Shown: positions 30,266-40,624 of the stretch, piece after piece
How positions within the stretch are numbered: the stretch's first letter is position 1
Layout: each line of letters starts with the position of its first letter
Origin: Haemophilus influenzae
GTDB taxonomy: Bacteria; Pseudomonadota; Gammaproteobacteria; Enterobacterales; Pasteurellaceae
Assembly: GCA_923172585.1 (NCBI GenBank)
Contig: OV298644.1
Coordinates: 186,976-250,975 of the forward strand
DNA: 64,000 nt
Direction of reading: 5' to 3'
Position numbers and translations under genes: made by a program
The notes under the pieces: model-generated
Databases searched by the model: none
What the model was told of the DNA's origin: nothing
What the model saw: only the letters and a program-made list of their open reading frames with translations

Positions 30266-30973
30266 TTAATTCACTTCATAAAGAACATATTTTTCAAGTT
30301 CTTTTATCTGTAAACTTTCTCTATTCCATTCATAAAAGTGCGGTAATTTTTCTTGATGATTGACAAAAGCGGCTAAATAAATAGGGAGTTCATCAGTAAA
30401 CCACAACTGCCCCTGCGGACAATAATCTGAAAAAATTTTTTGTTGTTCAGGAAAATGACGAACATTGGATAATTTTACGATCCCAAATCCTTGAGATTTC
30501 AATACCGCCTCTCGCAAACACCAACAACGATAAAAAGCGTTCAAAGAATCCTGCTGATGATGAAACCAATCAATTTCTTCTTTTGGTGCAATATGTTCCA
30601 TCAACGCCGTAAAATTTCTTATTTTAGGAAATTCAATATCAATTCCCACCGCACTTTTTTCTTCTTTTTTAATATCTAATATTACCGCCACCCAATCACC
30701 AGAATGGCTAATATTAAAATCTATTCGCTCATCAAGAAAATAAGGTCTGCCACTTTCAGTACGATGAATTTGAGATAAAAGTGCGGTGGATTTTCCTGCT
30801 ATTTTTAGAAGTTGGAAAAGTAATAAATGCGCAAGCCGACGACACTGATGACGCTGAAAAACACGGGAGCTATCCGTTTCAATTTGATATAGATTTTCTG
30901 GAATCAGTTCATCGGGTAAGGATTCCAAAGAAAAAGGTTGATTTATATTGCCGTAGGCGATGTAGGTTGTCAT
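30266..30973 (-). CDS. 4'-phosphopantetheinyl transferase (Sfp/AcpT type)
   Basis: A 235-residue enzyme transferring the pantetheine arm from CoA to carrier proteins. The family signatures are VGIDIEFPKIRNF, with the Mg2+-binding Asp and Glu, and FYRCWCLREAVLKSQGFGI, the W-x-x-(K/R)-E-A-x-x-K motif. FNISHSGDWVAVI precedes them. The 235-residue length is typical for Sfp-type proteins rather than the short AcpS. It could activate ACP or another carrier. AcpP lies 1.6 kb away, with dcuB between. Confidence 0.85.
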   Translation of the reverse strand: MTTYIAYGNINQPFSLESLPDELIPENLYQIETDSSRVFQRHQCRRLAHLLLFQLLKIAGKSTALLSQIHRTESGRPYFLDERIDFNISHSGDWVAVILDIKKEEKSAVGIDIEFPKIRNFTALMEHIAPKEEIDWFHHQQDSLNAFYRCWCLREAVLKSQGFGIVKLSNVRHFPEQQKIFSDYCPQGQLWFTDELPIYLAAFVNHQEKLPHFYEWNRESLQIKELEKYVLYEVN

Positions 30974-30978
30974 AAAAT

Positions 30979-31003
30979 AAAAGCACCACTCAAAGGTGCT
31001 TTT
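30979..31003 (-). terminator. dcuB terminator
   Basis: AAAAGCACC-ACTCAAA-GGTGCTTTT, a 9-bp stem with A/T tracts, directly after dcuB. Confidence 0.85.
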
Positions 31004-31032
31004 ATATTAAAAGGATTTAGTTTGTGTGTAAA

Positions 31033-32364
31033 TTAGCGAATCACTAATTCCGCCACAGAAACACCGACCAAGCAAGCAACAACAACCCCAATTAAACCTG
31101 GCACCATGAAACTGTGGTTAAAATAATATTTACCAATTTTCGTTGTACCCGTTACGTCAAAGTTTACTGTTGCAATATCTGACGGATAATTTGGAATGAA
31201 GAAATACGCATAAGTTGCAGGCATTAAACCAACTAAGATTGGTGCTGGAATACCTAAGCCAATACCCACAGGTAATAACATTACGGCTGTTGCTGCTTGG
31301 CTATTAATTACGACAGAAACTGCAAATAACGCCAATGCGAATGTCCAAGGGTAAGTTTGCACCATATCAGTAATCGCGGCTTTAAATTCTGGCATTGCAT
31401 ATTTGAAGTAAGTGTCGCTCATCCACGCAATACCATAAATTGCAATCGCTGCTACCATACCTGACTTAAATACCACGCCATTTTGCACGATTTGAGGATT
31501 TGTTTTCGTTGCAAGTAAAATCACACCGCCAAAGCAAAGCATCATCATTTGAATGATAAGTGACATTGAAATTGCTTTTCCGCTACCGATAGTGCGAATT
31601 TCAGGAATCATCGCAATCGCAACAATCACAACTAAAGCAAGTAAAAATAGGTAAACAGATTTTTTTGCCCCTTGCGGAAGGGTTTCATTCAATGTTGTAC
31701 TGGTAGTATTTAAAATACGTTCGCGCCATACTGGATCTTGTAAACGACGTTGATATTCAGGATCTTGTTCTAACTCTTTACCACGACGCATACTGTATAA
31801 AGAAAGCGCAATCGTACCCGCTAAAGTAGCAGGAACGGTTACACAAATAATATCTAATAAACTAATATGCTCAAAAGCGGGCATTGCTGTAATTTTACCT
31901 AGATAAAATACAACAGCTGCAGAAAGTGGGCTTGATGTGATGGCTAATTGCGATGCTACCGAAGACGCTGCCATTGGACGTTCTGGACGAATTTTGTTTT
32001 TCAATGCAACATCGCCGATGATTGGCATAATTGTGTAAACAGAGTGACCCGTACCAAGCATAAAGGTTAATAAATAGACGACTAATGGGCCGAGTAAAGT
32101 GACACGTTTTGGATTTTTACGGAGAATGCGTTCAGCAATTTGTAACATAAATTTCAAACCGCCAGCTGCTTCAAGTACGGATGCGCAAGTCACCACTGCA
32201 AGAATGATAAGCATAACATCAATCGGTGCTTTCCCCACTGGCATACGAAATACGAAAACCTCGATAGCAAGACCGATACCAGAAACAACACCTAATCCGA
32301 TACCGCCGTAACGGCTACCGATATAGAGCATTAATAGTAAAAATAAAAATTCTAAATAAAGCAT
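31033..32364 (-). CDS. dcuB: Anaerobic C4-dicarboxylate transporter DcuB
   Basis: Exchanges fumarate, malate or aspartate for succinate during fumarate respiration. The protein of about 443 residues has roughly twelve membrane segments and the Dcu-family stretches GGLKFMLQIAERILRKNP, GTGHSVYTIMPIIGDVA and SSVASQLAITSSPLSAA. The ATG at 32364 is preferred over a GTG six bases earlier because GAGG lies 5 bases before it. DcuB is favoured over DcuA by overall resemblance; this is less certain. It stands alone between the transferase and acpP. Confidence 0.88.
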   Translation of the reverse strand: MLYLEFLFLLLMLYIGSRYGGIGLGVVSGIGLAIEVFVFRMPVGKAPIDVMLIILAVVTCASVLEAAGGLKFMLQIAERILRKNPKRVTLLGPLVVYLLTFMLGTGHSVYTIMPIIGDVALKNKIRPERPMAASSVASQLAITSSPLSAAVVFYLGKITAMPAFEHISLLDIICVTVPATLAGTIALSLYSMRRGKELEQDPEYQRRLQDPVWRERILNTTSTTLNETLPQGAKKSVYLFLLALVVIVAIAMIPEIRTIGSGKAISMSLIIQMMMLCFGGVILLATKTNPQIVQNGVVFKSGMVAAIAIYGIAWMSDTYFKYAMPEFKAAITDMVQTYPWTFALALFAVSVVINSQAATAVMLLPVGIGLGIPAPILVGLMPATYAYFFIPNYPSDIATVNFDVTGTTKIGKYYFNHSFMVPGLIGVVVACLVGVSVAELVIR

Positions 32365-32528
32365 AAACACCTCAAAAATGAAAAACTATGCAAATAATAC
32401 TTCTTTTTAGGCATATAACTAAATAATTTTTTAAAATTTAAACCAAGATTTTAAGTAAACGATAATTTAGATCAATTTTTATGAAAAGGAAAAATAAAAA
32501 GTGCGGTAATTTTAAAGAGGATTATTAG

Positions 32529-32557
32529 AAAAAAATTAGGCGACTTAAAACGTCGCC
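32529..32557 (-). terminator. acpP terminator
   Basis: On the minus strand GGCGAC and GTCGCC pair around a GTTTTAA loop and are followed by TAATTTTTTT. Confidence 0.82.
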
Positions 32558-32567
32558 CAACTTAAAA

Positions 32568-32798
32568 TTATTGATTGTTTTGCACGTAATCAATCGCAGA
32601 TTGAACAGTGGTAATTTTTTCAGCTTCTTCATCAGGAATTTCAATATCAAATTCTTCTTCTAAAGCCATTACTAATTCAACTGTGTCTAATGAATCTGCA
32701 CCTAAATCTTCAACAAAAGAAGCTTCAGGTTTAACATCTTCTTCTTTAACACCTAATTGTTCAACGATGATTTTTTTCACGCGTTCTTCAATACTCAT
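32568..32798 (-). CDS. acpP: Acyl carrier protein
   Basis: The 76-residue acidic carrier of fatty acid synthesis. Serine 37 in [19 protein letters not shown] is the phosphopantetheine attachment site. Sequence and length are nearly invariant across gamma-proteobacteria. It is last in the leftward fab cluster, 255 bases after fabG. That gap holds a GTTACGTACC...GGCGTAACC-type imperfect palindrome but no gene. In E. coli fabF follows acpP; here it does not. Confidence 0.98.
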   Translation of the reverse strand: MSIEERVKKIIVEQLGVKEEDVKPEASFVEDLGADSLDTVELVMALEEEFDIEIPDEEAEKITTVQSAIDYVQNNQ

Positions 32799-33053
32799 TT
32801 GTTTTTCCTATTTGTTAGTTTTAACTCATAAAAGAGTGGTTAGTGTATGTATTTTTTAGTAACTTGCAACTATTTTATGGTCTGGTCGCACCACAAAATA
32901 GGCAATGTGAACACACACATCAAATATAGTTACGTACCTTTGCATACGCTCAAGGCGTAACCAAGTTACATTGCGAGCGGGATTTTAGCATTATCTAAAA
33001 TCTTTGGCTATGATTTTATTGCTTAGAAATCCCCCATAAATCAATGTCAAATT

Positions 33054-33782
33054 TTAGCTTAAGTATAAGCCACCATTCACGTGTAACGTTGTTCCCGTGA
33101 TATAACCTGCATCATCAGAAGCTAAGAAAGCAACGGCTTTAGCTATGTCTTTTGCTTCGCCTAAACGTCCAGCTGGAACATTAGATAAGATCCCCGCTTT
33201 TTGTTCATCCGTAAGCACTTCTGTCATATCTGTTGCAATAAAACCAGGAGCAACCACATTTACAGTAATACCACGTGCAGCTACTTCTTTCGCTAAAGAT
33301 TTAGAAAAACCAACCACACCCGCTTTTGCCGCACAATAGTTAGTTTGTCCTGGATTACCCGTTGAACCAACCACTGAACCAATATTGATGATACGACCAA
33401 AACGTTTTTTCATCATTGAACGTAACATGGCTTTAGAAATATGATACACCGAAGTTAAGTTAGTTTGCATAATATCAAACCATTCCTCATCTTTCATACG
33501 CATCAATAAATTATCGCGAGTAATACCTGCGTTATTCACGAGAATATCAATATCGCCAAAATCATTTTTAATTTGTTCAAGTAAGGTTTCGATAGATTCT
33601 TTATCCGTTACGTTTAAAACTAAACCTTTACCTTTATCCCCTAAATAAGCCGAGATCGCCTCTGCACCCTTTTCAGAGGTTGCGGTACCAATTACAAATG
33701 CACCTTTTGAACTAAGTTCTTCTGCAATCGCACGACCGATACCACGGCTAGCCCCTGTCACTAAAGCAATTTTACCTTGCAT
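33054..33782 (-). CDS. fabG: 3-oxoacyl-[ACP] reductase
   Basis: NADPH-dependent reductase of the fatty acid elongation cycle. The 242-residue short-chain dehydrogenase has the cofactor loop GASRGIG, NNAGITRDNLLMRM, catalytic Ser in IGSVVGSTGNPGQ, YCAAKAG with catalytic Tyr and Lys, and the C-terminal GGLYLS. It begins 12 bases after fabD, so the two are co-transcribed. Confidence 0.98.
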   Translation of the reverse strand: MQGKIALVTGASRGIGRAIAEELSSKGAFVIGTATSEKGAEAISAYLGDKGKGLVLNVTDKESIETLLEQIKNDFGDIDILVNNAGITRDNLLMRMKDEEWFDIMQTNLTSVYHISKAMLRSMMKKRFGRIINIGSVVGSTGNPGQTNYCAAKAGVVGFSKSLAKEVAARGITVNVVAPGFIATDMTEVLTDEQKAGILSNVPAGRLGEAKDIAKAVAFLASDDAGYITGTTLHVNGGLYLS

Positions 33783-33794
33783 TTTTTCTTCCTT

Positions 33795-34733
33795 TTACAC
33801 TAAAAATTCTTCTACCGCATTGAATGATGCAACATCATTTACAGATATTGCTTGTAAATCACCCACAATGCGTTTGGTTAAACCATTTAATACTTTACCT
33901 GGCCCCACTTCAACAAGTGCTAGAACGCCATCTTGCGCCATTTTTTCAACTGTTTCAGTCCAACAAACTGGGCTATATAACTGACGAACAAGTGCGGTAC
34001 GAATTTCGGTGCCTTCAGTTTCAGCTTTCACATCAACGTTATTTAATACCGATGTTGTTGGTGTATTAATTTGAATATTCTCAAGTGTTACCGCTAATTG
34101 CTCGGCTGCAGGTTTCATTAATGCACAGTGAGAAGGTACGCTCACAGCTAACGGCAATGCACGTTTCGCCCCTGCTTCTTTACATAATGCAGCCGCACGC
34201 TCAACTGCAGCTTTCGCACCCGCAATAACTACTTGACCCGGTGAGTTAAAGTTCACCGCAGATACGACTTCGCCTTCCTCTGCTTGTTTGCAAGCATTAA
34301 TAATTGCTTCATTATCTAAACCAATGATTGCATACATTGCGCCAGTGCCTTCAGGCACAGCTTGTTGCATTAATTTTCCGCGCAATTCCACTAATTTAAT
34401 CGCATCTTGGAAATCCAACACGCCAGCACAAACCAAGGCAGAATACTCACCTAAGCTATGACCTGCCATCACTTCTGGTTTTAATTGAGGAAATTTTTCT
34501 TGCCATACGCGATAAATAGCTACTGAAGCAGCTAAAAGTGCGGGCTGAGTTTGCCAAGTTTTATTAAGTTCTTCAGCTGGACCTTGTTGAACAAGATACC
34601 ATAAATCATAACCAAGTGCATCAGATGCTTGTTTAAATGTTTCAATAACGATTGGATATTCAGTGGCAAGATCAGCAAGCATACCGACAGTTTGGGAGCC
34701 TTGACCTGGGAAGACCATTGCGAATTTTTTCAT
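33795..34733 (-). CDS. fabD: Malonyl-CoA:ACP transacylase
   Basis: Loads malonate on ACP. The 312-residue enzyme starts with MVFPGQGSQTVGML. It has the nucleophilic Ser in AGHSLGEYSALVCAG, an Arg in LRGKLMQ and the active-site His in VSVPSHCALM. It is separated from fabH by a 622-base non-coding palindromic region, which is unusual within this cluster. Confidence 0.98.
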   Translation of the reverse strand: MKKFAMVFPGQGSQTVGMLADLATEYPIVIETFKQASDALGYDLWYLVQQGPAEELNKTWQTQPALLAASVAIYRVWQEKFPQLKPEVMAGHSLGEYSALVCAGVLDFQDAIKLVELRGKLMQQAVPEGTGAMYAIIGLDNEAIINACKQAEEGEVVSAVNFNSPGQVVIAGAKAAVERAAALCKEAGAKRALPLAVSVPSHCALMKPAAEQLAVTLENIQINTPTTSVLNNVDVKAETEGTEIRTALVRQLYSPVCWTETVEKMAQDGVLALVEVGPGKVLNGLTKRIVGDLQAISVNDVASFNAVEEFLV

Positions 34734-35355
34734 TATGTTTTGTCCTATTGTTTTTTAATTGAAAATTCTTCTTCGGTAATTAAAATCGGGTTTCGCCGAT
34801 GGCGACTTACTTTTCTTTGCTTCGCCAAAGAAAAGTAAGCAAAAGAAAAGCGACCCAATTATTTCGCTGATCTTTGCTTTCTTTCAATTTGCTTAACGGA
34901 AATTTTCTGAACTCGCTACGCTCAAACAGACGCAAATTTCCTACAAATTCAAATCCACAAAGGTGAAAAAGAAGGGAACCCAATTTGTTCTTATCCGATT
35001 TAAAGTGCGGTCAAAACTCAAAATATTTTTTGTCTTAAAATGAATTTAAAATTAACCGCACTTTTAAATAATGCTCTGATAAATTCGGGTCCCATATAAA
35101 TCGCCTTTGCGACTTTCAATTTTTAGGCAATTTGCGTCTGTTTGAGCGTAGCGAGTTCAGCAAATTGCCGTTAAGCAAATTTCAAACAAAGCAAAGAACA
35201 GCGATTAAACTGGGGTGCTTTTTTTTTTGCCTACTTTTTCTTTTACAAGAGTAAGAAAAAGTAAGTCGCCGTCAGGCGAAACCCTGACATTTAACACAAA
35301 AAGTGCGGTCAATTTTTACCGCACTTTAAAATCATCAATAATTATATCAAATCAA
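34734..35355. repeat. Large imperfect palindrome (~500 bp) between fabD and fabH
   Basis: The arms 34785-34990 and 35070-35285 are inverted copies of each other with interruptions. An exact 30-base pair at 34909-34938 and 35129-35158, beginning GAACTCGCTACGCTC, anchors them. Outer ends read TTTCGCC..GGCGACTTACTTTT and AAAAAGTAAGTCGCC..GGCGAAA. Uptake cores at 35003 and 35055 face each other at the centre, with another opposed pair at 35301/35318. No ORF of note. The GGCGACTTACTTTTCTTTG type of sequence recurs in intergenic regions of many bacteria. Confidence 0.75.
35300..35327. terminator. Uptake-sequence hairpin downstream of fabH
   Basis: AAAGTGCGGT and ACCGCACTTT pair with an 8-base loop. 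It would end the fabH transcript on the minus strand. Confidence 0.65.
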
Positions 35356-36306
35356 CTAAAATCTCACTAACGCTGAACCCCAAGTCCAACCACCGCCAAA
35401 GGCTTCTAATAATAGTAACTGCCCACGTTGAATACGACCATCTCGAATAGCCTCATCTAAAGCGACAGGCACTGTTGCTGCACTGTTATTAGCGTATTTA
35501 TCTAACGTTACCACCACTTGCGACATATCCATTTCTAATTTTTTAGCTGTTGCTGTAATAATACGTAAATTTGCTTGGTGTGGCACAAGCCAGTCTAAAT
35601 CTTTTTTATCTAAATTATTGGCTGAAAGTGTTTCTTCCACTACATTTGAAAGTTCACGAACTGCCAATTTGAACGTTTCGTTACCTTGCATCTCGATATA
35701 GCCAGATTTTTCTATACCACGTTCTGGCTGAGCTAAAACAAGGGCATTATTTTTATCTGCTGAAGCGTGTAAATGGGTGGAGATAATTCCTTCTTGTTCA
35801 CTCGCTTCTAAAATTACAGCACCCGCACCATCACCAAATAGCACAACAGTGCTGCGATCTGTTTCATCTAATTTACGAGAATTGAGATCCGAGCCTATCA
35901 CTAAGGCTTTTTTCACTTTGCCTGCACGAATAAATTGATCAGCTACGCTCAAAGCATAGACAAAGCCTGTGCAAGCTGCGGCTAAATCAAAAGAAATCGC
36001 ATCATCAATATTTAATAAACCTTGCACTTGGCAAGCCGCACTTGGATAAGCATGTAAGTGACTTGTAGTTGCAACAATAATCAGTTCAATATCTTGAGGA
36101 TTAATTTGAGCAGCTTCGATCGCATTTTTTGCCGCTTCAAATCCCATTGTTGCAACAGTTTCATCTTCCGCTGCGATACGACGTTCACGGATACCAGAAC
36201 GAGTGACAATCCATTCATCTGATGTATCAACCATTTTTTCTAAATCCGCATTTGTGCGAATATGGCTCGGCAGATAGCTACCGGTGGATAAAATTCTACT
36301 ATTCAT
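35356..36306 (-). CDS. fabH: 3-oxoacyl-[ACP] synthase III
   Basis: Starts fatty acid synthesis by condensing acetyl-CoA with malonyl-ACP. The 316-residue thiolase-fold enzyme has the Cys-His-Asn triad: [21 protein letters not shown] and [21 protein letters not shown] near the N-terminus and the C-terminal [13 protein letters not shown] are typical. Start taken as the [14 protein letters not shown]; the ribosome site is poor. E. coli has plsX between rpmF and fabH; here the 185-base gap is too short to hold it. Confidence 0.97.
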   Translation of the reverse strand: MNSRILSTGSYLPSHIRTNADLEKMVDTSDEWIVTRSGIRERRIAAEDETVATMGFEAAKNAIEAAQINPQDIELIIVATTSHLHAYPSAACQVQGLLNIDDAISFDLAAACTGFVYALSVADQFIRAGKVKKALVIGSDLNSRKLDETDRSTVVLFGDGAGAVILEASEQEGIISTHLHASADKNNALVLAQPERGIEKSGYIEMQGNETFKLAVRELSNVVEETLSANNLDKKDLDWLVPHQANLRIITATAKKLEMDMSQVVVTLDKYANNSAATVPVALDEAIRDGRIQRGQLLLLEAFGGGWTWGSALVRF

Positions 36307-36491
36307 ACTCAATAAGATAAGCGATTAAAAAGGAAAAAATCTATGGACTATCGCCAAGTAAGAGATAAGACCACACCGGATTATTTTCCGATGTTAAAGG
36401 AATGCAGATAGTAATACGGGGACCAACGTCCCCGCCCATCACATCTAACGCCAAGGTTAGACGGTTCAAGTGAACACCTATAAGTAAAAAA

Positions 36492-36662
36492 TTACTTATT
36501 GATCACTTTACGACCACGATAGTAACCGTCTGCAGTTACGTGGTGGCGTAAATGAGTTTCACCGCTTGCTTTATCTACTGATACAGCAGCAGTTGTTAAA
36601 GCATCGTGTGAACGACGCATATCACGACGTGAACGAGATTTTTTGTTTTGTTGAACAGCCAT
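36492..36662 (-). CDS. rpmF: 50S ribosomal protein L32
   Basis: A 56-residue basic ribosomal protein, [20 protein letters not shown] followed by a [18 protein letters not shown] end. The start follows AGGAG by 8 bases. It lies 22 bases after yceD, the conserved yceD-rpmF pairing that heads the fab cluster in many gamma-proteobacteria. Confidence 0.97.
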
Positions 36663-36684
36663 TGGCTATACTCCTAAATTTAAT

Positions 36685-37209
36685 TTACTTTTGCTTTAAA
36701 TTAGCTAATACAGCGAACGGGTTCGGTTTTTTTGCCAATTCTTCAGGCAATTCGCCAAAAACCTGTTCCTGCGCGGACACTTCACAGTGTTCAGATGAAT
36801 GCATTGGGACAAGCGGCAAAGCTAAAATTAGCTCATCTTCCACCGTGCCAATTAAATCTATTTCGCCAAACTCATTGAACTCGATTGGCTCATAAATTTC
36901 GGGCAAGTCATCAGCCTGATCCCAATTAGCCACTGGACTATAAGTAAACTCACATTCCAATGTTTGTTTGTAAGGTTCGTTACAACGCTGACATTCAAGA
37001 TCGACATCAATCTGTACTTTACCTTTCATCACCACTAATTTTTGTGGATCAACATAAAACGATAATGTTACCTGTGCATCGCTGAGCACGTTTACCACTG
37101 ATTCCGCCAAACGCTCAAGCTGATTTGCCGAATAATAACCAACATAATCAAGCCGTCTTTGAGCATCTTTTATGGGATCAACAGTGAGGGGTAGTTTTAC
37201 CTTTTGCAT
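36685..37209 (-). CDS. yceD: DUF177 protein YceD, linked to 23S rRNA accumulation
   Basis: A 174-residue soluble protein of the YceD/DUF177 family, reported in E. coli to affect 23S rRNA levels. The central [16 protein letters not shown] holds the CxxC pair of the family, followed by an acidic stretch ([26 protein letters not shown]) and the H-x-x-x-C-E tail. First gene of the leftward yceD-rpmF-fabH cluster, divergent from psd. Confidence 0.92.
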   Translation of the reverse strand: MQKVKLPLTVDPIKDAQRRLDYVGYYSANQLERLAESVVNVLSDAQVTLSFYVDPQKLVVMKGKVQIDVDLECQRCNEPYKQTLECEFTYSPVANWDQADDLPEIYEPIEFNEFGEIDLIGTVEDELILALPLVPMHSSEHCEVSAQEQVFGELPEELAKKPNPFAVLANLKQK

Positions 37210-37364
37210 AGGGCGTGAATATTACCTGTTGTTGCGAAGATAGTCAAAGGGAAATCACATTTTTTATTGGATAATAACGAGAGAAAAATTTCTAATTACT
37301 AAAAAAGTTGGCACTTTGATAAAAATTGCTATAATCACGCCTCTTTTTTTAACAAGGAAAGATA

Positions 37365-38237
37365 ATGATGACTTCAAATTCTTATTGGCAACGCTTAAAA
37401 GTGGCATTTCAATATGTCATGCCACAAATTTATTTAACTCAAATTGCTGGCTGGTTTGCTAAACAAAAATGGGGCAAAATAACACATTTTGTAATTAAAG
37501 CTTTTGCGAAAAAATACAACATTGATATGAGCATTGCGCAAAAAGAACAATTTTCTGATTACGCAAGTTTTAATGAATTTTTTATTCGTCCGTTAAAAGA
37601 AAACGCACGTCCAATTAATCAAAATCCAACCGCACTTTGTTTACCAGCAGACGGTCGCATTAGTGAGTGCGGTCATATTGACGATAATCTTTTATTGCAA
37701 GCTAAGGGGCATTTTTTCAGCCTAGAAGACTTATTGGCAGAAGATAAAGAATTAGTGGAAACCTTTAAAAATGGGGAATTTGTAACTACTTATCTTTCTC
37801 CTCGTGATTATCACCGAGTGCATATGCCGTGCGATGCTACGCTACGCAAAATGATTTATGTGCCGGGTGATTTATTCTCTGTGAACCCATTTTTAGCCCA
37901 ACATGTACCAAATTTATTTGCACGTAATGAACGTGTGATTTGTGTATTTGATACTGAATTTGGCACAATGGTACAAATTTTAGTCGGTGCAACCATCACT
38001 GCAAGTATTGGCACAACTTGGGCAGGCGTAATTAATCCACCACGCCACAACGAAGTGAAAACTTGGACTTATGAAGGCGAAAGTGCGGTCAAATTATTGA
38101 AAGGTCAAGAAATGGGGTGGTTCCAACTTGGTTCGACAGTAATTAATTTATTCCAAGCAAATCAAGTGCGTTTAGCTGATCATTTAAGCGTTAATGAACC
38201 TGTTCGCATGGGCGAAATCTTGGCATATAAAAAATAA
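37365..38237 (+). CDS. psd: Phosphatidylserine decarboxylase proenzyme
   Basis: Makes phosphatidylethanolamine at the inner membrane. The 290-residue proenzyme carries the self-cleavage site LGST (in GWFQLGSTVINLF, about residue 253), where Ser becomes the pyruvoyl group. YLSPRDYHRVHMPCD with catalytic Asp/His and the PADGRISE motif are also present. The start follows AAGGA. Two uptake cores lie within the coding sequence. Confidence 0.97.
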   Translation: MMTSNSYWQRLKVAFQYVMPQIYLTQIAGWFAKQKWGKITHFVIKAFAKKYNIDMSIAQKEQFSDYASFNEFFIRPLKENARPINQNPTALCLPADGRISECGHIDDNLLLQAKGHFFSLEDLLAEDKELVETFKNGEFVTTYLSPRDYHRVHMPCDATLRKMIYVPGDLFSVNPFLAQHVPNLFARNERVICVFDTEFGTMVQILVGATITASIGTTWAGVINPPRHNEVKTWTYEGESAVKLLKGQEMGWFQLGSTVINLFQANQVRLADHLSVNEPVRMGEILAYKK

Positions 38238-38299
38238 ACAGGATTTATTTCCATAAATGACAGAAACAAATCCTGAAAGTAGATATTTCTCACTTCTTT

Positions 38300-38327
38300 A
38301 AAGGCAGTATAACCTTACTGCCTTTTT
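38300..38327. terminator. Bidirectional terminator between psd and gor
   Basis: AAAGGCAGTA-TAACCT-TACTGCCTTTTT, a 10-bp stem with T tract, serving convergent genes. Confidence 0.85.
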
Positions 38328-38345
38328 CTTCTTTCATTTGAACAA

Positions 38346-39716
38346 TTAACGCATTGTTACAAATTCCTCTGAACCTGTTGGATGAATTGCCACCGTATTG
38401 TCAAAATCAGCTTTTGTTGCACCCATTTTGATTGCTACAGCAAATCCTTGAATCATTTCATCTACACCAAAACCAATACCATGTAAACCCACAACTTTTT
38501 CATCTTTACCCACACAAACTAATTTCATTTTGCACGGTTGGCGATGTTGAGTTACCGCAGTGTACATCGCTGTGAAAGAAGATTTATATACCTTAACATT
38601 TTCTGCGCCGTACTGCTCAATCGCTTGCGGTTCAGTTAAACCTACAGTGCCGATAGGCGGATGGCTAAATACAACGGTTGGAACTAAACTGTAATCTAAA
38701 TATTCAGTCGGTTTATTATTAAATAAACGCTCAGAAAGGCGACGACCTGCTGCAACTGCAACTGGTGTTAATTCAATGCCGTTTTCGATAATATCGCCTA
38801 CCGCATAAATGCCTTTCACATTAGTATTTTGATATTTATCTACTTTGACATAGCCATGTTCGTTCGTTTCTACGCCAGCATTTTCTAAGCCAATTTTATC
38901 TGTCGTTGGAACACGACCTGCAGCCCAAATAACGCAATCTACGGTAACATCAGATTGACCATCACATCTTACAGTAAGTGAACCATCTGCATTTTTTACA
39001 ATTTCAGATGGGGTAGAATTGGTATGTAATTGAATTCCATCTTGCGCAAGCACTTCCACTAATGTTTCTACGATTAATGGATCCTGATTACGCATTGGCG
39101 CATGGCGACGCACTAATAAATGTGTTTCCACGCCTAAGCTATTTAATACGCCAGAAAGTTCAACAGCAATATAGCCTGCACCAATAACAGCAGCACGTTT
39201 TGGTAATTCGGTTAATGCAAAGAAACCATCTGAATCAATGCCGTATTCTTGTCCTTTAATATTTGGACGATATGGACGACCACCAGTTGCGATTAAAATA
39301 TGATCTGCGGTTACTTGTTCTTTTGTACCATCAGCAAGCGTTACTTCAATGGTATGGGCATCGACAAATTTTCCGAAACCATTAATCACATCAATATTAT
39401 TTTTCGCTAATACATTATTATAAGATGTATGGATACGACTAATATAGGCTTGGCGACTTTCAATCAGTTTTGAAAAATCAAATTTTTTCACTTCAACATC
39501 AAAACCATAATCTGGCGCATAATTGTTGATTGCTTCTGCAATATGCGCGCCATAAAACATCACTTTTTTAGGTACGCAACCGACATTTACACAAGTTCCG
39601 CCAAGATGTTTTGCTTCAATGATTGCACATTTTTTTCCATAGCTTGCTGCTCGATTTAGAGACGCAATACCGCCACTGCCACCGCCAATAGCAATATAAT
39701 CATAATGTTTAGTCAT
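38346..39716 (-). CDS. gor: Glutathione reductase
   Basis: NADPH-dependent reduction of glutathione disulfide. The 456-residue flavoprotein has the FAD motif [17 protein letters not shown], the redox pair [15 protein letters not shown], the NADPH domain [13 protein letters not shown] followed by Arg residues (VRRHAPMR), and the C-terminal [12 protein letters not shown] with catalytic His and Glu. H. influenzae imports glutathione rather than making it, so this enzyme acts on scavenged thiol. Confidence 0.97.
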
Positions 39717-39887
39717 AGTTTGATCCTTTTTTAAACTAAAAATTTTTTGTATTCTGCCTAATTTTTATAAAGAATGCTATAAATTGATGTAATTGGTTTT
39801 ATGAATATTTTTTATTCTTTTGAACAGATGATTAGTTTGAAATGATTTTATGTGAAGCCTAGTATGTAGAATGAAATAGCGTGATAG

Positions 39888-39916
39888 AAAAAGAGGAAGA
39901 TTGTTCAATCTTCCTC
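39888..39916 (-). terminator. Terminator of the YajG-like gene
   Basis: GAGGAAGATTG-TT-CAATCTTCCTC, an 11-bp stem followed by TTTTT on the minus strand. Confidence 0.85.
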
Positions 39917-39931
39917 ACTGTAGATATGTGA

Positions 39932-40531
39932 TTAATTAGAATATTGGTTAATCGCAGCCGCAACTTCTTGATCTTGATAAATATTGTTTACAATATCATT
40001 AAAAGTTTGAGATAGCACTTTATGAATTTCATCATTGTCCGCATTAAATACGCCCTCTTGTGAGTGCGTGACATTAAATGATTTATTATACGAACCTTTC
40101 GCACCTTGTACATAAACTGTCGCTTGAATTTTGGTATTAAGTTTATAACGAAGATTACCTTGTTCTACTTGCGTACCAAATTCACGCACATCCACAGTTA
40201 CCCACGCATTTGAACCATTTAATTGCCCAATTCTAAAGCCTTTACTAATTAAATTTTGCTGCATCACTTGCTGAAATAATTGTGTAACACTTGGGGATGC
40301 ATTTAATTTAATCAGTTCCCCGTGTTTCGTATAACTCGCAATCTCTTGTATTGCACGGCTATCTTTTGTTGTAACAGATACAACGGCAGTTCGATTAACA
40401 TTCATTGAAGCACTTGGTGCAGGCGGTGTAAATGCTAATATATTTGATTGTACTTGGCAGCCTGCAAGAAATAATGTAGCCGCTAGAATACCTACTGATG
40501 ATAATGTTTTAATTTTGTTTACTAATGTCAT
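39932..40531 (-). CDS. YajG-like outer membrane lipoprotein
   Basis: A 199-residue precursor with a lipoprotein signal ending LFLAGC (Cys about residue 25). The mature part resembles YajG, a lipoprotein of unknown role encoded beside bolA in E. coli, and the same divergent neighbour is seen here. The ATG at 40531 begins the signal peptide [12 protein letters not shown]; codons upstream are not part of it. Ser at +6 and Gln-Val-Gln after the Cys fit outer membrane sorting. Confidence 0.82.
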   Translation of the reverse strand: MTLVNKIKTLSSVGILAATLFLAGCQVQSNILAFTPPAPSASMNVNRTAVVSVTTKDSRAIQEIASYTKHGELIKLNASPSVTQLFQQVMQQNLISKGFRIGQLNGSNAWVTVDVREFGTQVEQGNLRYKLNTKIQATVYVQGAKGSYNKSFNVTHSQEGVFNADNDEIHKVLSQTFNDIVNNIYQDQEVAAAINQYSN

Positions 40532-40624
40532 GATTTCCCCATAAATCAATTAGAATTGTGCTATTCTTACAAACTTCCTTATTAATGTATAGCGTTTCAT
40601 TGTAGTTTTTGTGGAGAACTTATA

